DNA of 64,000 bases from Nanchangia anserum (GCF_015240065.1 NZ_CP060506.1:806001-870000); one strand, 5' to 3'; counted from the stretch's first letter, positions 15,790 to 25,395 are shown. The notes: generated from the letters alone by a model not told the origin. Program-made: numbers and translations.

Positions 15790-17791
15790 TACTGGTCACC
15801 ACCTTGCGTGTAGCGGAACACGTCATCGGGTATGGCTACCACCCGTGAGCCCTTCACGGCCTGGCGTAGGTGGTGGCGCACGCCGTCCATGACGGCCGTT
15901 GCGGCCAGGACGATCGTCTCGCCTGGTTGGATTTCCGAGGCCAGCGAGTCGACAATGTCAGTCGTTGCGATGCCGTCAACGACCTTCAGCAGGGCATTGC
16001 CGCGTCGGCCGTCGAAGAGGTAGTCATCGTCGGGGTGCGACAGCGTGAATCCGAGGTTCGCGGCGACCGAGGCGACCAGGGCGTCGCCGGTTGCGTCAGC
16101 AGTCAGCAGCACCCGGTCGAGCGCGGGGTCGTAGTCGAAACACGCGGGCGACAGGTGCGCGATCTGGAAGCCGCCCCCGCCGCGCCAGTTGATGACGTCC
16201 GCGCCGCGGGCGGTTTTCGCCGCGGCCTTGAGGGCTTTGACGCGCGGGTCCTTCTTGGCCTCGGGGTCGTTGGTGATGAGCTTGTTGAGCACCCGGGTGA
16301 AGGCCGCGGCGTCATCGGGACTTACGCCGGCGGGCAGTTCGACGCCCGCGGCGGCGACGCGCTCGCCCTTCGTACGAGTGATCCCGCCGGGATCTTCATC
16401 GTTGATGACCTTCTCGAGGCGCGGGCGGGTAAACGTCATAAACGTGGACTCCAGCAGTTCGCACGTCACCCAGCGCCGTCCCATTTTCTGGGCGACGGCC
16501 GCCGTCGTGCCGGAACCCGCGAAGACGTCGAGGACGATGTCGCCAGGGTCCGACCCGATGTGAATGATCCGTTCGAGGAGCCGCTCGGGCTTGGGCGTAG
16601 AAAACGCCGTGGTGCCGGGGAAGAGGGCCTGGATCTCTTTCTTCGCCCCATCGGTGTGCCCAACCTCTTCGTGCAGCCACAGATTCTCGGGCGTACGCCC
16701 TGCTGCTTCTGCGGCGTAGATTTTTCGACCAAAGGACGTATCTTTGACGTAGAACTCGGGCCAATCGCCCTCCGCTATCCTCGCTAGAGTTTGCTCGTGA
16801 GCAGCCGCAACCTGATCAGGTGGAATCCGTAGATCGCAGACATCGTCACGAAGCTCGGATAGGGAAAGTCCGCTGTGCTTTGCACGCAGCTCAAGATCAG
16901 GGGCGACAAGTTCGTAGGAGGCATATTCCTTAAGAGCGGCAAGAACACGCTGTTGCTTGAATCTCCACTGGGCCCCGCGCGCCGGATAGACAAGTTCTCC
17001 CGTTAGTGGATGCTCAATCCCGAACAACGCGGGAACCTGTCGTTTCCCAGATAGGTTGTTCGGAGCTGACACATCGCCACTCTTCCATACACCACACCTC
17101 GAGCCATCAGGATTGGAGTAGCGCGCATTCATCTCAGCTGTACGAGGAAGTCGATTCACCCCAAACGATTCAGACTTGCCATAGACAATAATCTGGTCTG
17201 TTCGCTCGGACAGACCCTTTGCGTCGTTGCGAGGTGAATAAGTCTTCTCCCACGACACCTCACCAATAAAATTGACGGCGCCGAAAACCTCGTCCATGAG
17301 AAGTCGCATCCGGTGGTTCTCGACGTGATCCAAATGCACCCAAATGCTGCCGTCCTCGGCGAGCAGGTTTTTGAGATGCAGCAGCCGGTCGCGCATCATC
17401 GTTAGCCAGATCGAATGCTCGAGGTTGTCCTCGTAGTGGGCAAACGTCTGCGCGGTGTTAAACGGCGGGTCGATGTAGACGAGCTTGACCTTGCCGACGT
17501 ATTTTTCGGCTAGCTCGGGAACGCGGGTGAGGGCTTCGAGAACATCCCCCGACTCACCCAGGATCAGCAGGTTATCGTTTTGAGGCTCCAGATCGGCGCG
17601 CTCAGAATAGACAACTCCGTCCTGCTTGGGAGTTCCCCCCCCCCTACGTATTCATCCATGACCAGCGTATGGGTCTCGCAGTAGCGCGGATCAGACGGGT
17701 CCACCCACGTATAGCCGTACTTACCCGTCTCGGTGGGTATGAGGGCCTGGTCCTTGTTGTACCAAGTGAGCTGGAGGCGTTGCGCGGTCAT
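15789..17791 (-). CDS. mod: type III DNA adenine methyltransferase Mod, out of frame at a G10 tract
   Basis: Mod methylates the N6 of adenine and provides sequence recognition for the Mod-Res complex. From the ATG at 17791 the protein begins MTAQRLQLTWYNKDQALIPT and reaches a run of ten G at about residue 50. As read, translation then leaves the coding frame and stops about 23 codons later. In the correct frame it continues KQDGVVYSERADLEP, the catalytic motif YIDPPFNTAQTF, a variable central region (target recognition, about 16740-17260, poorer in G+C), and the AdoMet motif LDVFAGSGTTAAVA. The DPPF-before-FxGxG order is that of beta-class type III Mod. A tract of 8 or 11 G would restore about 666-667 residues. 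It is coupled to res by TAATG. Confidence 0.88.
17635..17644 (-). repeat. G10 homopolymer tract inside mod (candidate phase-variation switch)
   Basis: Ten consecutive C on the plus strand are ten G in the mod sense. The tract lies about 150 bases into mod. Frame arithmetic shows that 8 or 11 G join the two halves of Mod, while 10 (and 9) do not, so the sequence is in an OFF state. Tracts of this kind slip during replication and switch type III mod genes in other bacteria. Confidence 0.85.
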
Positions 17792-17815
17792 GCGGGGGAG
17801 CTTTCTGGGAGGGGG

Positions 17816-18751
17816 CTAGGAGACGTCGTCGAGGGCTTTGCGGATCTGGTGGGGCAGCGCGAAGTCGACGACCTCGAGCAGCTGGGCGAGCTGGCCGGGG
17901 GTACGCGGGCCCAGCAGCGTCGACGTGACGCCGGGCGCGTCCTTGACCCACGACAGGGCGACCTGGCCGGCCGACAGCCCAAAGCCCTCGCCGGCGCGAG
18001 CGACCGCCTCGATGGTGCCGGCGTAGCGCGCATCGAGGTAGGGCTCGACGAAACCGCGTAGGTGCGGGGTCGCCGCGCGCGAATCCGGGGGAGTATGCGA
18101 GCGATACTTCCCCGTCAGCACCCCGCGCGCCAGGGGCGACCACGCGAAGACGCCGCACCCGAAGTGCGCGCTGGCGTCGGTGAGCTCGCCCTCGAACGAG
18201 CGGTTGAGCAGGGAATATTCCGTCTCGATGACGGCCAGGTGCCCGCCGTGGCCCGGCAGCAGGCACGCGATCTCGGCCAGCGCCCACGCCGGATAGTTCG
18301 CGACCCCGACGTAACGAATCCGGCCCGAGCGCAGGGCCACCTCAAGGGCCGACAGCGTCTCGTCGATGGGGACCGAGGCGTCGAAGTGGTCGAGTAACCA
18401 CAATTCCAGGTGATCCGTATGCAGGGCCTCCAGCGAGGCATCGAGGCTGTCGAGCAGGCAGGTGCGCGAGCAGTCAATGCGCGGACCATCGGCACCCTCG
18501 ACCAGGCCCGCCTTCGAGGCGAGGACGACGTCGCCGCGAACGCCCAGCTGGTCGATGACGTCGCCGATCGTCTGCTCGGCCAACCCGTCGCCGTAGTGAG
18601 CGGCCGTGTCGATTAGGGTGCCGCCGGCGTCGAGGAAATCACTGAGCAGCTGGCGGGCATCCTCGCGGTCGGTGTCGCGCCCCCACGTGAGGGTGCCCAA
18701 CCCCAATGCCGACACCCGCAGCCCGGTGTGACCAACTCGGCGTAATTCCAT
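17816..18751 (-). CDS. aldo/keto reductase family protein
   Basis: The protein has 311 residues forming an NADPH-dependent TIM-barrel oxidoreductase. The catalytic tetrad is visible: Asp and Tyr in LIDTAAHYGDGLAE, Lys in DVVLASKAGLV, and His in LELWLLDHFDASVPIDETLS. Blocks such as RRVGHTGLRVSALGLGTLTW at the start and FAWSPLARGVLTGKY belong to the oxidoreductase subfamily related to Kvbeta/YajO-type enzymes. I chose ATG 18751 because the family start MELRRVGHTG lies there; an upstream extension would overlap the divergent uppP promoter region. The substrate is unknown. Confidence 0.88.
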   Translation of the reverse strand: MELRRVGHTGLRVSALGLGTLTWGRDTDREDARQLLSDFLDAGGTLIDTAAHYGDGLAEQTIGDVIDQLGVRGDVVLASKAGLVEGADGPRIDCSRTCLLDSLDASLEALHTDHLELWLLDHFDASVPIDETLSALEVALRSGRIRYVGVANYPAWALAEIACLLPGHGGHLAVIETEYSLLNRSFEGELTDASAHFGCGVFAWSPLARGVLTGKYRSHTPPDSRAATPHLRGFVEPYLDARYAGTIEAVARAGEGFGLSAGQVALSWVKDAPGVTSTLLGPRTPGQLAQLLEVVDFALPHQIRKALDDVS

Positions 18752-18790
18752 AGGCTCCACGCTATCGCGGCTTGAGTACTGTGTGTAGTC

Positions 18791-19645
18791 GTGAACTACG
18801 GCGAAGCACTGCTCCTCGGACTCATCCAGGGGCTCACCGAATTCTTGCCAATCTCGTCCTCCGCGCACCTGCGCATCGCCTCGGAATTCCTCGGTCGCGA
18901 CGCCGGTGCCGCCTTCACGGCGATCATCCAAATCGGTACCGAGCTGGCCGTGCTCGTCTACTTCTTCTCCGACATCGTCCGCATCATCCGGTCGTGGGCG
19001 TTGTCGCTGCCGATTGCGCCGGCGCGCTCGCGTGTGCCGAGCAACGACCCGGACGCCCGCATGGGGTGGATGATTATCGTCGGCTCGCTGCCGATCGGCC
19101 TGCTGGGGCTGGCGCTGGAATCGTGGATCGACTCGAGTTTCCGCAACCTGTGGATCACCGTTGTCATGCTCATCGCCTTCGCTTTGCTGCTGGGGCTGGC
19201 CGATCGCTACGGCTCCAAGCGCAAATCGCTGGAGCAGCTGAGCTGGCGCGACGCCATCACCTTCGGATTCGCGCAGGCGCTCGCCCTCATCCCCGGCGTA
19301 TCGCGCTCGGGAGGAACGATCATGGCGGGGCGCTTCATGGGCTATTCTCGCGTCGCCGCCGCCCGCTATTCCTTCCTGTTGGCCATGCCGGCGGTCTTCG
19401 CCTCGGGCCTGTACAAGGCGGTGAAAGCACTCGCCGAGGGCAACGACGCCGGGTGGGGGCCGACGCTCGTCGCGACGGTGGTCTCGTTCGTCGTCGGCTA
19501 CGCCGTCATCGTGTGGTTCCTCCGCCTGGTGGAAACCAAGACGTTCACGCCGTTCGTCATTTACCGCATCGTGCTGGCGTTCGTCGTCGCCGGCTGCCTG
19601 CTCGCCGGGGTCATCCCGGCGCTGTCGAGCGTGGGGTCGCTGTGA
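18791..19645 (+). CDS. uppP: undecaprenyl-diphosphatase (BacA/UppP)
   Basis: This integral membrane enzyme dephosphorylates undecaprenyl pyrophosphate and recycles the lipid carrier for peptidoglycan synthesis. Activity confers bacitracin tolerance in the known family. It has 284 residues and multiple membrane helices. Signature motifs are LTEFLPISSSAHLRIASEFL near the N terminus and IPGVSRSGGTIMAGRFMG, which hold the catalytic Glu and Arg. The start is GTG 18791, with TACTGT ending 8 bases before it. The stop overlaps the GTG of the HAD gene, so the two are coupled. Confidence 0.95.
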   Translation: MNYGEALLLGLIQGLTEFLPISSSAHLRIASEFLGRDAGAAFTAIIQIGTELAVLVYFFSDIVRIIRSWALSLPIAPARSRVPSNDPDARMGWMIIVGSLPIGLLGLALESWIDSSFRNLWITVVMLIAFALLLGLADRYGSKRKSLEQLSWRDAITFGFAQALALIPGVSRSGGTIMAGRFMGYSRVAAARYSFLLAMPAVFASGLYKAVKALAEGNDAGWGPTLVATVVSFVVGYAVIVWFLRLVETKTFTPFVIYRIVLAFVVAGCLLAGVIPALSSVGSL

Positions 19646-20285
19646 GCATCCGCGCCGTGCTGTTCGATATGGACGGCACTCTCATCGATTCCGAACCGCG
19701 CTGGCAGGCCAGCGAGGCTGCGATCATGGAATCGTGGGGCGGCGAAGCATGGACGCCCGAACTCGGGCGCTCGTGCACGGGGCAACCCCTGCGCGTGACG
19801 GCTCGGAACATGCTCGACCACGCCGGACGCAGCGGTGACGAGGGGCCGTCGTCGACGAGCTGCTGCACGCGATGGCCACGTCCTACAGACGGGACGGCGT
19901 GCCGTGGATGCCCGGGCGCTGCGTTGCTCGCCGGCCTACGTCAGGCCCAGATCGCGACGGGGCTCATCAGTCCTCCTACCGGATCCTGCTCGCCCCCGTC
20001 ATCGACTCGGCGGGCCCGGACGTGTTCGACGTGTCGATCGCCGGTGACGAGGTCGAGCGCGCGAAACCCCACCCCGATCCGTACCTGTGCGCGGCCTCGC
20101 GCCTCGGGCTCGACATCACCGAGTGTGTCGTCGTCGAGGACTCGGCCAGCGGCATGGCGGCCCGCAGGGGGGCGGGTGCCCGCGTCGTCGGCCTGTCTGG
20201 GCCGCTGGGGCACGCGTGGCCCGAGGCCGACATGACGGTGCGCGAGGTCGGCGACCTCACCGTGGAGGCGCTGCGCAGCTGCTAG
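19642..20285 (+). pseudogene. HAD-superfamily phosphatase (beta-phosphoglucomutase-like), three frameshifts
   Basis: The gene begins with GTG overlapping the uppP stop and encodes SIRAVLFDMDGTLIDSEPRW, which contains the DxDGT nucleophile motif of HAD hydrolases. The homologous frame then changes at about 19845-19850 (into VVDELLHAMATSYRRDG), at about 19912-19920 (into ALLAGLRQAQIATGLIS) and at about 19970 (into SSYRILLAPVIDSAG). The last frame carries AGDEVERAKPHPDPYLCAA and CVVVEDSASGMAARRGAGA, the motif III/IV region. All three shifts can be explained by one missing base each, within about 130 bases. As read, the product is broken. Its end overlaps the convergent RecB-like gene by four bases (CTAG). 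Confidence 0.85.
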
Positions 20286-21103
20286 TCGTGCATCGACAGC
20301 AGCCGGGTGATGCCGTCTTCGGGAATCTCGGGCGGGGTGCCGCCGAAGAGCGGGCACAGATGACGCACATCGCACCAGTCGCACAGCTTTGAGCGCCGGG
20401 GCGGGAAATTGCCCGAGGTGGCGGCGGCCGAGATATCGCCCCACAGGTCGACGAGCTCCTCCTCGGTCGCTTCCAGCTCGGCCGCCGAGGGGTCGTGCGT
20501 GTACGTCTTCGCCGACTTGAGGAACAGCAGCTGTAGTCGTGCCGGTGCGACGTCGTGCATGACCCGCCACGCGAGGGCGTAAAAGCGCAACTGGAACAGG
20601 TAGGGACCGAGCCACGCCAGCGCCGGCGCTTTGCCCGTCTTGTAGTCGACGATGCGGACCTGGCCGGAGGGGGCGACGTCGATGCGGTCGAGGAAGCCGT
20701 GAATGTGCAGGCCGTCGCCGACGGTGGCCCGCACGTAGTGTTCGCGGTAGGTCGGGGCTAGGCGGCTGGGATTCTCCAGGGAAAAATAGTTGTCGACGAG
20801 TCCGGCGGCCTCGGCGAGGAAGGCCTCGCGGGTCAGCCCGTCGGTGAACAAGACGTCTTCGAGGTCGGGATTCTTCTCGACCATCGCCGCCCAGGCCGGC
20901 GCGAGCATGTCGCGAGCGTGCTCGGACGTGCGCTCGTTCTCGGGCAGGTCGAAGAGGTCTTCGAGCACCTGGTGGACGAGCGTGCCGCGTTCGCGCGCGG
21001 GCGCCGGGGGAGAGGGAATCCGGTCGACGACGGTGAGGCGGAACTGGAGGGGACATTTGCGAAAATCGTTGGCGCGTGAGGGCGATAGCGCGGGCAAGCT
21101 CAT
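20282..21103 (-). CDS. RecB/Cas4-like PD-(D/E)XK exonuclease with Fe-S cysteines
   Basis: The protein has 273 residues and belongs to the actinobacterial 'RecB family exonuclease' group. The N-terminal SPSRANDFRKCPLQFRL and the C-terminal KLCDWCDVRHLCPLFGG supply four cysteines placed as in AddB/Cas4 iron-sulfur nuclease domains. The nuclease motif is visible as IHGFLDRIDVAPSG followed by VRIVDYKTGK (D...DYK). It stands alone, divergent from trmI. A role in DNA end processing or repair is inferred; no CRISPR locus is present in the window, so Cas4 function is unlikely. Confidence 0.85.
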   Translation of the reverse strand: MSLPALSPSRANDFRKCPLQFRLTVVDRIPSPPAPARERGTLVHQVLEDLFDLPENERTSEHARDMLAPAWAAMVEKNPDLEDVLFTDGLTREAFLAEAAGLVDNYFSLENPSRLAPTYREHYVRATVGDGLHIHGFLDRIDVAPSGQVRIVDYKTGKAPALAWLGPYLFQLRFYALAWRVMHDVAPARLQLLFLKSAKTYTHDPSAAELEATEEELVDLWGDISAAATSGNFPPRRSKLCDWCDVRHLCPLFGGTPPEIPEDGITRLLSMHD

Positions 21104-21141
21104 GACGTCACCCTAAACCGCTTGGCCGCTCCGGGGCACCG

Positions 21142-21147
21142 TAGACT
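21142..21147 (+). promoter_or_regulatory. -10 hexamer of trmI (leaderless type)
   Basis: TAGACT ends 6 bases before the trmI ATG at 21154, and no Shine-Dalgarno fits between them. The mRNA would start at or next to the ATG. Confidence 0.55.
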
Positions 21148-21153
21148 GGGCGA

Positions 21154-22209
21154 ATGACCGATTCCATTGCCACCCCGGGACCGGCCAGTCGGCGGGGCCC
21201 CCTGCGCGAAGGTGAACGCGTCCAGCTGACCTCGGCGGGTGGGCGCCCCTACACGGTGACGTTGCGGCGCGACGGATGGCTGAACGCCAACAAGACGACC
21301 CTGCGACTCGAACCGCTGATCGGTGCGCCCGAAGGCAGCGTCGTCACCTCGCGTGAGGGACGCGAATTCGTCGCGATGCGCCCGCGCCTACAGGACTACA
21401 TCCTGCAAATGCCGCGCGGTGCGACGATCATCTATCCCAAAGACACGGCCCAGATCGTTCAGCTGGCCGATCTGTATCCCGGCGCGCGCGTTCTCGAGGC
21501 GGGCGCCGGGTCGGGGGCGCTGTCGCTGACGGTGCTCAGTGCGATCGGGCAGACGGGCAAGCTGACGAGCATCGAGATTCGCGACGACTTCGCCGACATC
21601 GCCCAGGCCAACGTCGAGCTGTGGTTCGGCGGGATGCCGTCGACGTGGGACCTGCGCCGCGGCGACATGAGCGAGGTGCTGGACGGCGGCGAGGACCGCT
21701 TCGACCGCTGCGTCCTCGACATGCTGGCCCCGTGGGAACACCTCGACGCCCTCACGCGCGTGCTCGACCCCGGCGGCGTCCTCGTGTGTTACGTCGCCAC
21801 CGTCACCCAGATGTCGCGCCTGACCGAGGACATTCGCGCGACCCAGCGCTTCACCGAGCCGGAGGTGTGGGAGACGACGCAGCGCGGCTGGCACGTCGAG
21901 GGACTGGCGGTGCGCCCCGAACACCGAATGATCGCCCACACGGGGTTCCTTCTCATGACGCGCCTGCTCGCGCCCGGTTGCACGCCGCCGCGCCCCAAGC
22001 GGCGTCCGGCCAAGGCAGCCGAGGGGATGGGCGGGCAGTGGGATGACGCGACCGGGTGGGATCCGGCGGACGCCGGGCAGCGTCCCATCTCGGCAAAGAA
22101 GCTGCGTCGTGTCCGTCGCGACGCCCAGGCTCGCGTCGCCGAGTGGGTACACGAGGGGCCGGAGGACCCGCAGGCGGACGCGATGGCGCGCGAGGAGGCG
22201 CCTTCCTAG
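21154..22209 (+). CDS. trmI: tRNA (adenine(58)-N1)-methyltransferase TrmI
   Basis: This enzyme methylates N1 of A58 in the T-loop of tRNAs using AdoMet. It has 351 residues. The N-terminal domain (PLREGERVQLTSAGGRPYTV) and GATIIYPKDTAQIVQLADLY precede the Rossmann motif I VLEAGAGSGALSLTVLSAIG and the motif IV region FDRCVLDMLAPWEHLDAL. The C-terminal tail (from about residue 290) is basic and then acidic and not conserved. In actinobacteria trmI usually lies just upstream of the ARC/Pup cluster, as here; arc starts 30 bases later. Confidence 0.93.
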   Translation: MTDSIATPGPASRRGPLREGERVQLTSAGGRPYTVTLRRDGWLNANKTTLRLEPLIGAPEGSVVTSREGREFVAMRPRLQDYILQMPRGATIIYPKDTAQIVQLADLYPGARVLEAGAGSGALSLTVLSAIGQTGKLTSIEIRDDFADIAQANVELWFGGMPSTWDLRRGDMSEVLDGGEDRFDRCVLDMLAPWEHLDALTRVLDPGGVLVCYVATVTQMSRLTEDIRATQRFTEPEVWETTQRGWHVEGLAVRPEHRMIAHTGFLLMTRLLAPGCTPPRPKRRPAKAAEGMGGQWDDATGWDPADAGQRPISAKKLRRVRRDAQARVAEWVHEGPEDPQADAMAREEAPS

Positions 22210-22239
22210 ACTGAATACATCGATCAGGAGGCTGCCCCG

Positions 22240-23793
22240 GTGAATCCACACTCGTCCGACACCCAGACCTTTCGGGAGTTCTCGCGTGAGGATGAGCGAC
22301 GGCGTCTGGCCAGTGTGGAAGAGAAAAACCGCCGCCTGGGCGAGGCCCTGGCGAAGGCACGCCAGCAACTCCTCGACATGCAGGCGCTCGTCGATACCTG
22401 CGCGAAGCCGCCGGTCAGCCTCGTTCCTCTGCTTGCGCTCGACGCCGAGGCCGGAGAGGCCGAGGTGTGGTCGGGTGGCAAGCGGATGCGGGTCGCACTC
22501 GCGCCCGGCAGCGAGGGACTACGCGTCGGCGATCTCGTGCGGCTCGGCGACGAGATGGTGGCCGCGGGGCCGGGCGTGCCCCTGGACACCGGCGAGATTG
22601 TCACCGTGCGCGAGGTGCTCGCCGATGGGCGCGTTCTCGTCCAATCGGGCCACATCAGCGCGCTCGTGCTGCGCCTGGCAGAGGGGCTGCGCGACGTCGT
22701 TCGCCCCGGCGACTCCCTCATCGCCGTCACGGCAGCCGGTATCGCCGTCGAGCGGGTCGTGCGCGAGGACGTCGAGCAGCTGCTGACTCCCGAGATTCCG
22801 CACGTGTCCTACAGCGACATCGGCGGGCTGCGCGAGCAGATCGACCTCGTGCGCGACACCGTGGAACTGCCGTTTTCCCACCCCGAGCTCTATCGCTCCT
22901 ACGGACTCGAGCCCTCCCGCGGCATCCTGCTGTACGGCCCGCCCGGGTGCGGCAAGACCCTCATCGCCAAGGCCATCGCGACGTCGTTGGGTGGGGAGGC
23001 CGGCGCTTATTTCCTGTCCGTCAAGGGGCCCGAGCTGCTGTCGAAATTCGTCGGCGAGACCGAGCGCCAGATCCGGCAGATCTTCGCCCGTGCCCGCGAA
23101 CTCGCCGGCGCCAACCACCCCGTCGTCATCTTCTTCGACGAGATGGAGGCCCTGTTCCGCACCCGCGGCTCGGGCATCTCCTCCGACGTCGAGACGATGG
23201 TCGTGCCCCAGCTGCTCGCCGAGATGGACGGCGTGGATGGGCTCGACAACGTCATCATCATCGGCGCATCCAACCGCGAGGACATGATCGATCCCGCGGT
23301 TTTGCGCGCCGGACGGCTGGACGTGCGGATCCGCTTGGAGCGTCCCGACCGCGAGGCCGGCGCCGAGATCGTCGCGATCCACGTCGGTCGCGACGTCCCG
23401 CTCGATCCCGCCCTGGTCGTGCGGTATGGAGGGCAGGACGGTGCCCGCGATCACCTGGTCGACCTCATCACGTCGGCCGTGTGGAGTCGCGATGAGGAGC
23501 GGCGCGTATTCGACGTCACCTACTCCTCCGGGGCCAGCGGCGTCATCTACCTGCGCGACATCGTCTCGGGTGCCATGCTGGCCGGCATCGTCGAGCGGGC
23601 GAAGAAACTCGCCATCAAAGACGCCCTGGGCGGCGTGGGTGCCGGAATGGGGGAGCAGCATTGCCGCGCCGCGGTCGCGGCCGAGATCGACGAGATGACG
23701 AAGCTGGCCGCGGCTGCCGACCCCACGCAGTGGAGTCGGAATTTGGGATACCGGGGCGATACGGTGGCAGCGGTACGCCCGGCGCAGAAGTAA
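22240..23793 (+). CDS. arc: ARC/Mpa AAA ATPase of the Pup system, lacking the proteasome-docking tail
   Basis: This is the ring-shaped ATPase that recognises pupylated proteins and unfolds them. The protein has 517 residues. The N-terminal coiled coil (about residues 10-50, EDERRRLASVEEKNRRLGEA) would bind Pup. Two OB-fold segments follow, then the AAA core with YGPPGCGKTLIAKAIATSLG (Walker A), VIFFDEMEALFRTRG (Walker B) and the arginine-finger region. The C terminus ends in YRGDTVAAVRPAQK; the GQYL-type tail that opens the 20S gate in mycobacteria is missing. GTG 22240 has AGGAGG upstream. Its neighbours are dop, pup and pafA with no 20S genes, so unfolding without this protease is likely. 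Confidence 0.93.
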   Translation: MNPHSSDTQTFREFSREDERRRLASVEEKNRRLGEALAKARQQLLDMQALVDTCAKPPVSLVPLLALDAEAGEAEVWSGGKRMRVALAPGSEGLRVGDLVRLGDEMVAAGPGVPLDTGEIVTVREVLADGRVLVQSGHISALVLRLAEGLRDVVRPGDSLIAVTAAGIAVERVVREDVEQLLTPEIPHVSYSDIGGLREQIDLVRDTVELPFSHPELYRSYGLEPSRGILLYGPPGCGKTLIAKAIATSLGGEAGAYFLSVKGPELLSKFVGETERQIRQIFARARELAGANHPVVIFFDEMEALFRTRGSGISSDVETMVVPQLLAEMDGVDGLDNVIIIGASNREDMIDPAVLRAGRLDVRIRLERPDREAGAEIVAIHVGRDVPLDPALVVRYGGQDGARDHLVDLITSAVWSRDEERRVFDVTYSSGASGVIYLRDIVSGAMLAGIVERAKKLAIKDALGGVGAGMGEQHCRAAVAAEIDEMTKLAAAADPTQWSRNLGYRGDTVAAVRPAQK

Positions 23794-23817
23794 CACCTTT
23801 CGACGAGAGGAAGCTCC

Positions 23818-25395
23818 ATGACGATCGCTCGCCCGATCGGGACCGAAACGGAATTCGGGGTGCTGTCCCCGTCGACGCCGGGGGCACACGCGATGGTCCT
23901 GTCCTCACACGTCGTCTCGGCCTATTACCGGCTCTCGCGCGGAGGCGGCGAGTCCGGGCCGGTGCGGTGGGACTTCGCGGGCGAGGACCCGCTGGCCGAC
24001 ATGCGCGGTTTCCACCTTCAGCGCGCCAGCGCCGACCCGTCGATGCTCACCGACGACCCCGACCGCCCGGCGCCCTCGGGCCCGACATCGAGCGCGGCCG
24101 GGATCGAGCACGCCCCGCGCTCGCTCACGCGCCAACCACAGGCGGCCTCGTGCGTGTTGGCGAACGGGGCGCGTTACTACGTCGACCACGCGCATCCCGA
24201 ATACTCCTCGCCCGAGACGGCTTCGCCGCGTGAGGCTGTTCTCTACGACCGTGCCGGTGACCTGGTGGCGCGGCGCTCGATGGAGGAGCTGGCCCGCGGC
24301 GGCGACGACATCGTCCTGTACAAGAACAACGTCGACGGTAAGGGAGCCTCCTACGGCGCGCACGAGAACTACCTCGTTCGCCGCGACGTCCGACTTCGCG
24401 GCGCTGAGCGAGGCTCTCATTCCCTTCCTCGTCACCCGGCCGGTCATCTGTGGTGCCGGTCGCGTCGGCATCGGGCAGAGGTCTGAAACGCCGGGATTCC
24501 AAATCTCCCAGCGCGCCGACTACGTCGAGAACACCGTCGGGCTCGAGACGACATTCAATCGCCCGCTCGTCAACACGCGCGACGAGCCCCACGCACAGGC
24601 GCGGCGCTGGCGGCGACTCCACCTCATCACGGGCGATGCCAACCAATTCGATGTGTCGACCTATCTGCGCCTGGCCTCGACGTCGGCGCTGTTGTGGTTT
24701 GCCGAGAACGGCGACCTGAGCCAGCTCGCGGATATCCGCATCGCCGGGGACCCCGTGGCCGAGGCGTGGAACGTGTCGCACGATCCGACGCTGAGCTACG
24801 AGATTGCCACCGTCGGGGCGGGCAACCTGCGCGCGGTCGACATCCAGCGTCGCTACGCCGACGTCGTCACCGCGGCGATGGAGGCGGCCGGTGCCGTTGA
24901 CGACGAGACGCGAGATTTTTGTGACCGCTGGATCTCGATCCTCGACGTCTTGGCGATGCGGCCGATGGACGCGGCGGCCAGATCGAGTGGATCGCCAAGT
25001 ATCAGCTGCTCGACGCGATGCGCCAGCGCGTCGGCTCGGGGTGGGAACATCCGAAGTTGGCGGCGATGGACCTCCAGTGGGCCGACCTGCGCCCGCAGAC
25101 CTCGCTCGTCGCCAGCCTCGAGGCCGCCGGACGCGTCGAGCGGCTCGTCGACTCCTACGAGGTCGAGCAGGCGTTGAGTGAGCCGCCGAGGACGACCCGG
25201 GCGTGGCTGCGTGGTCGCGCCGTCGCGTGCCTCGACGAGTTGCAGCGGGCGTCGTGGTCGTCGCTCCTGTTCGATTTCGGCGGCGACGACCTCATTCGCG
25301 TGCCGCTGCCCGATCCGGACGTCGAGCCGACGCCGGCGCAGCGGGCGGTCCTGGAGGCCGCAGATGCCCGGGCCCTCGTTGACTCACTGGGGTAG
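23818..25395 (+). pseudogene. dop: depupylase/Pup deamidase Dop with two frameshifts
   Basis: Dop deamidates the C-terminal Gln of Pup and removes Pup from substrates. The frame from ATG 23818 (AAGGAAG upstream region) carries PIGTETEFGVLSPSTPGAHA and the Dop-loop region VRWDFAGEDPLADMRGFHL, which separates it from PafA, then DIVLYKNNVDGKGASYGAHE. At 24390-24391 an apparent extra C shifts the frame; FAALSEALIPFLVTRPVI to ISILDVLAMRP lies in the second frame. Near 24970-24976 a base seems missing, and GQIEWIAKYQLLDAMRQRV to the stop at 25395 is in a third frame. Corrected, the protein would be about 525 residues. As read, it would be truncated shortly after residue 190. Confidence 0.9.

Noticed and set aside
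12613-17815. Prophage or integrative element
   Set aside because: No integrase, phage structural gene, attachment repeat or tRNA border is visible around the restriction-modification genes.
20282-21103. Cas4 and a CRISPR system
   Set aside because: The RecB-like nuclease has Cas4-like cysteines, but no repeats, spacers or other cas genes are in the window.
22519-23889. A 456-codon open frame antisense to arc
   Set aside because: It is the shadow of a conserved AAA ATPase gene; its translation is low in complexity with no family features.
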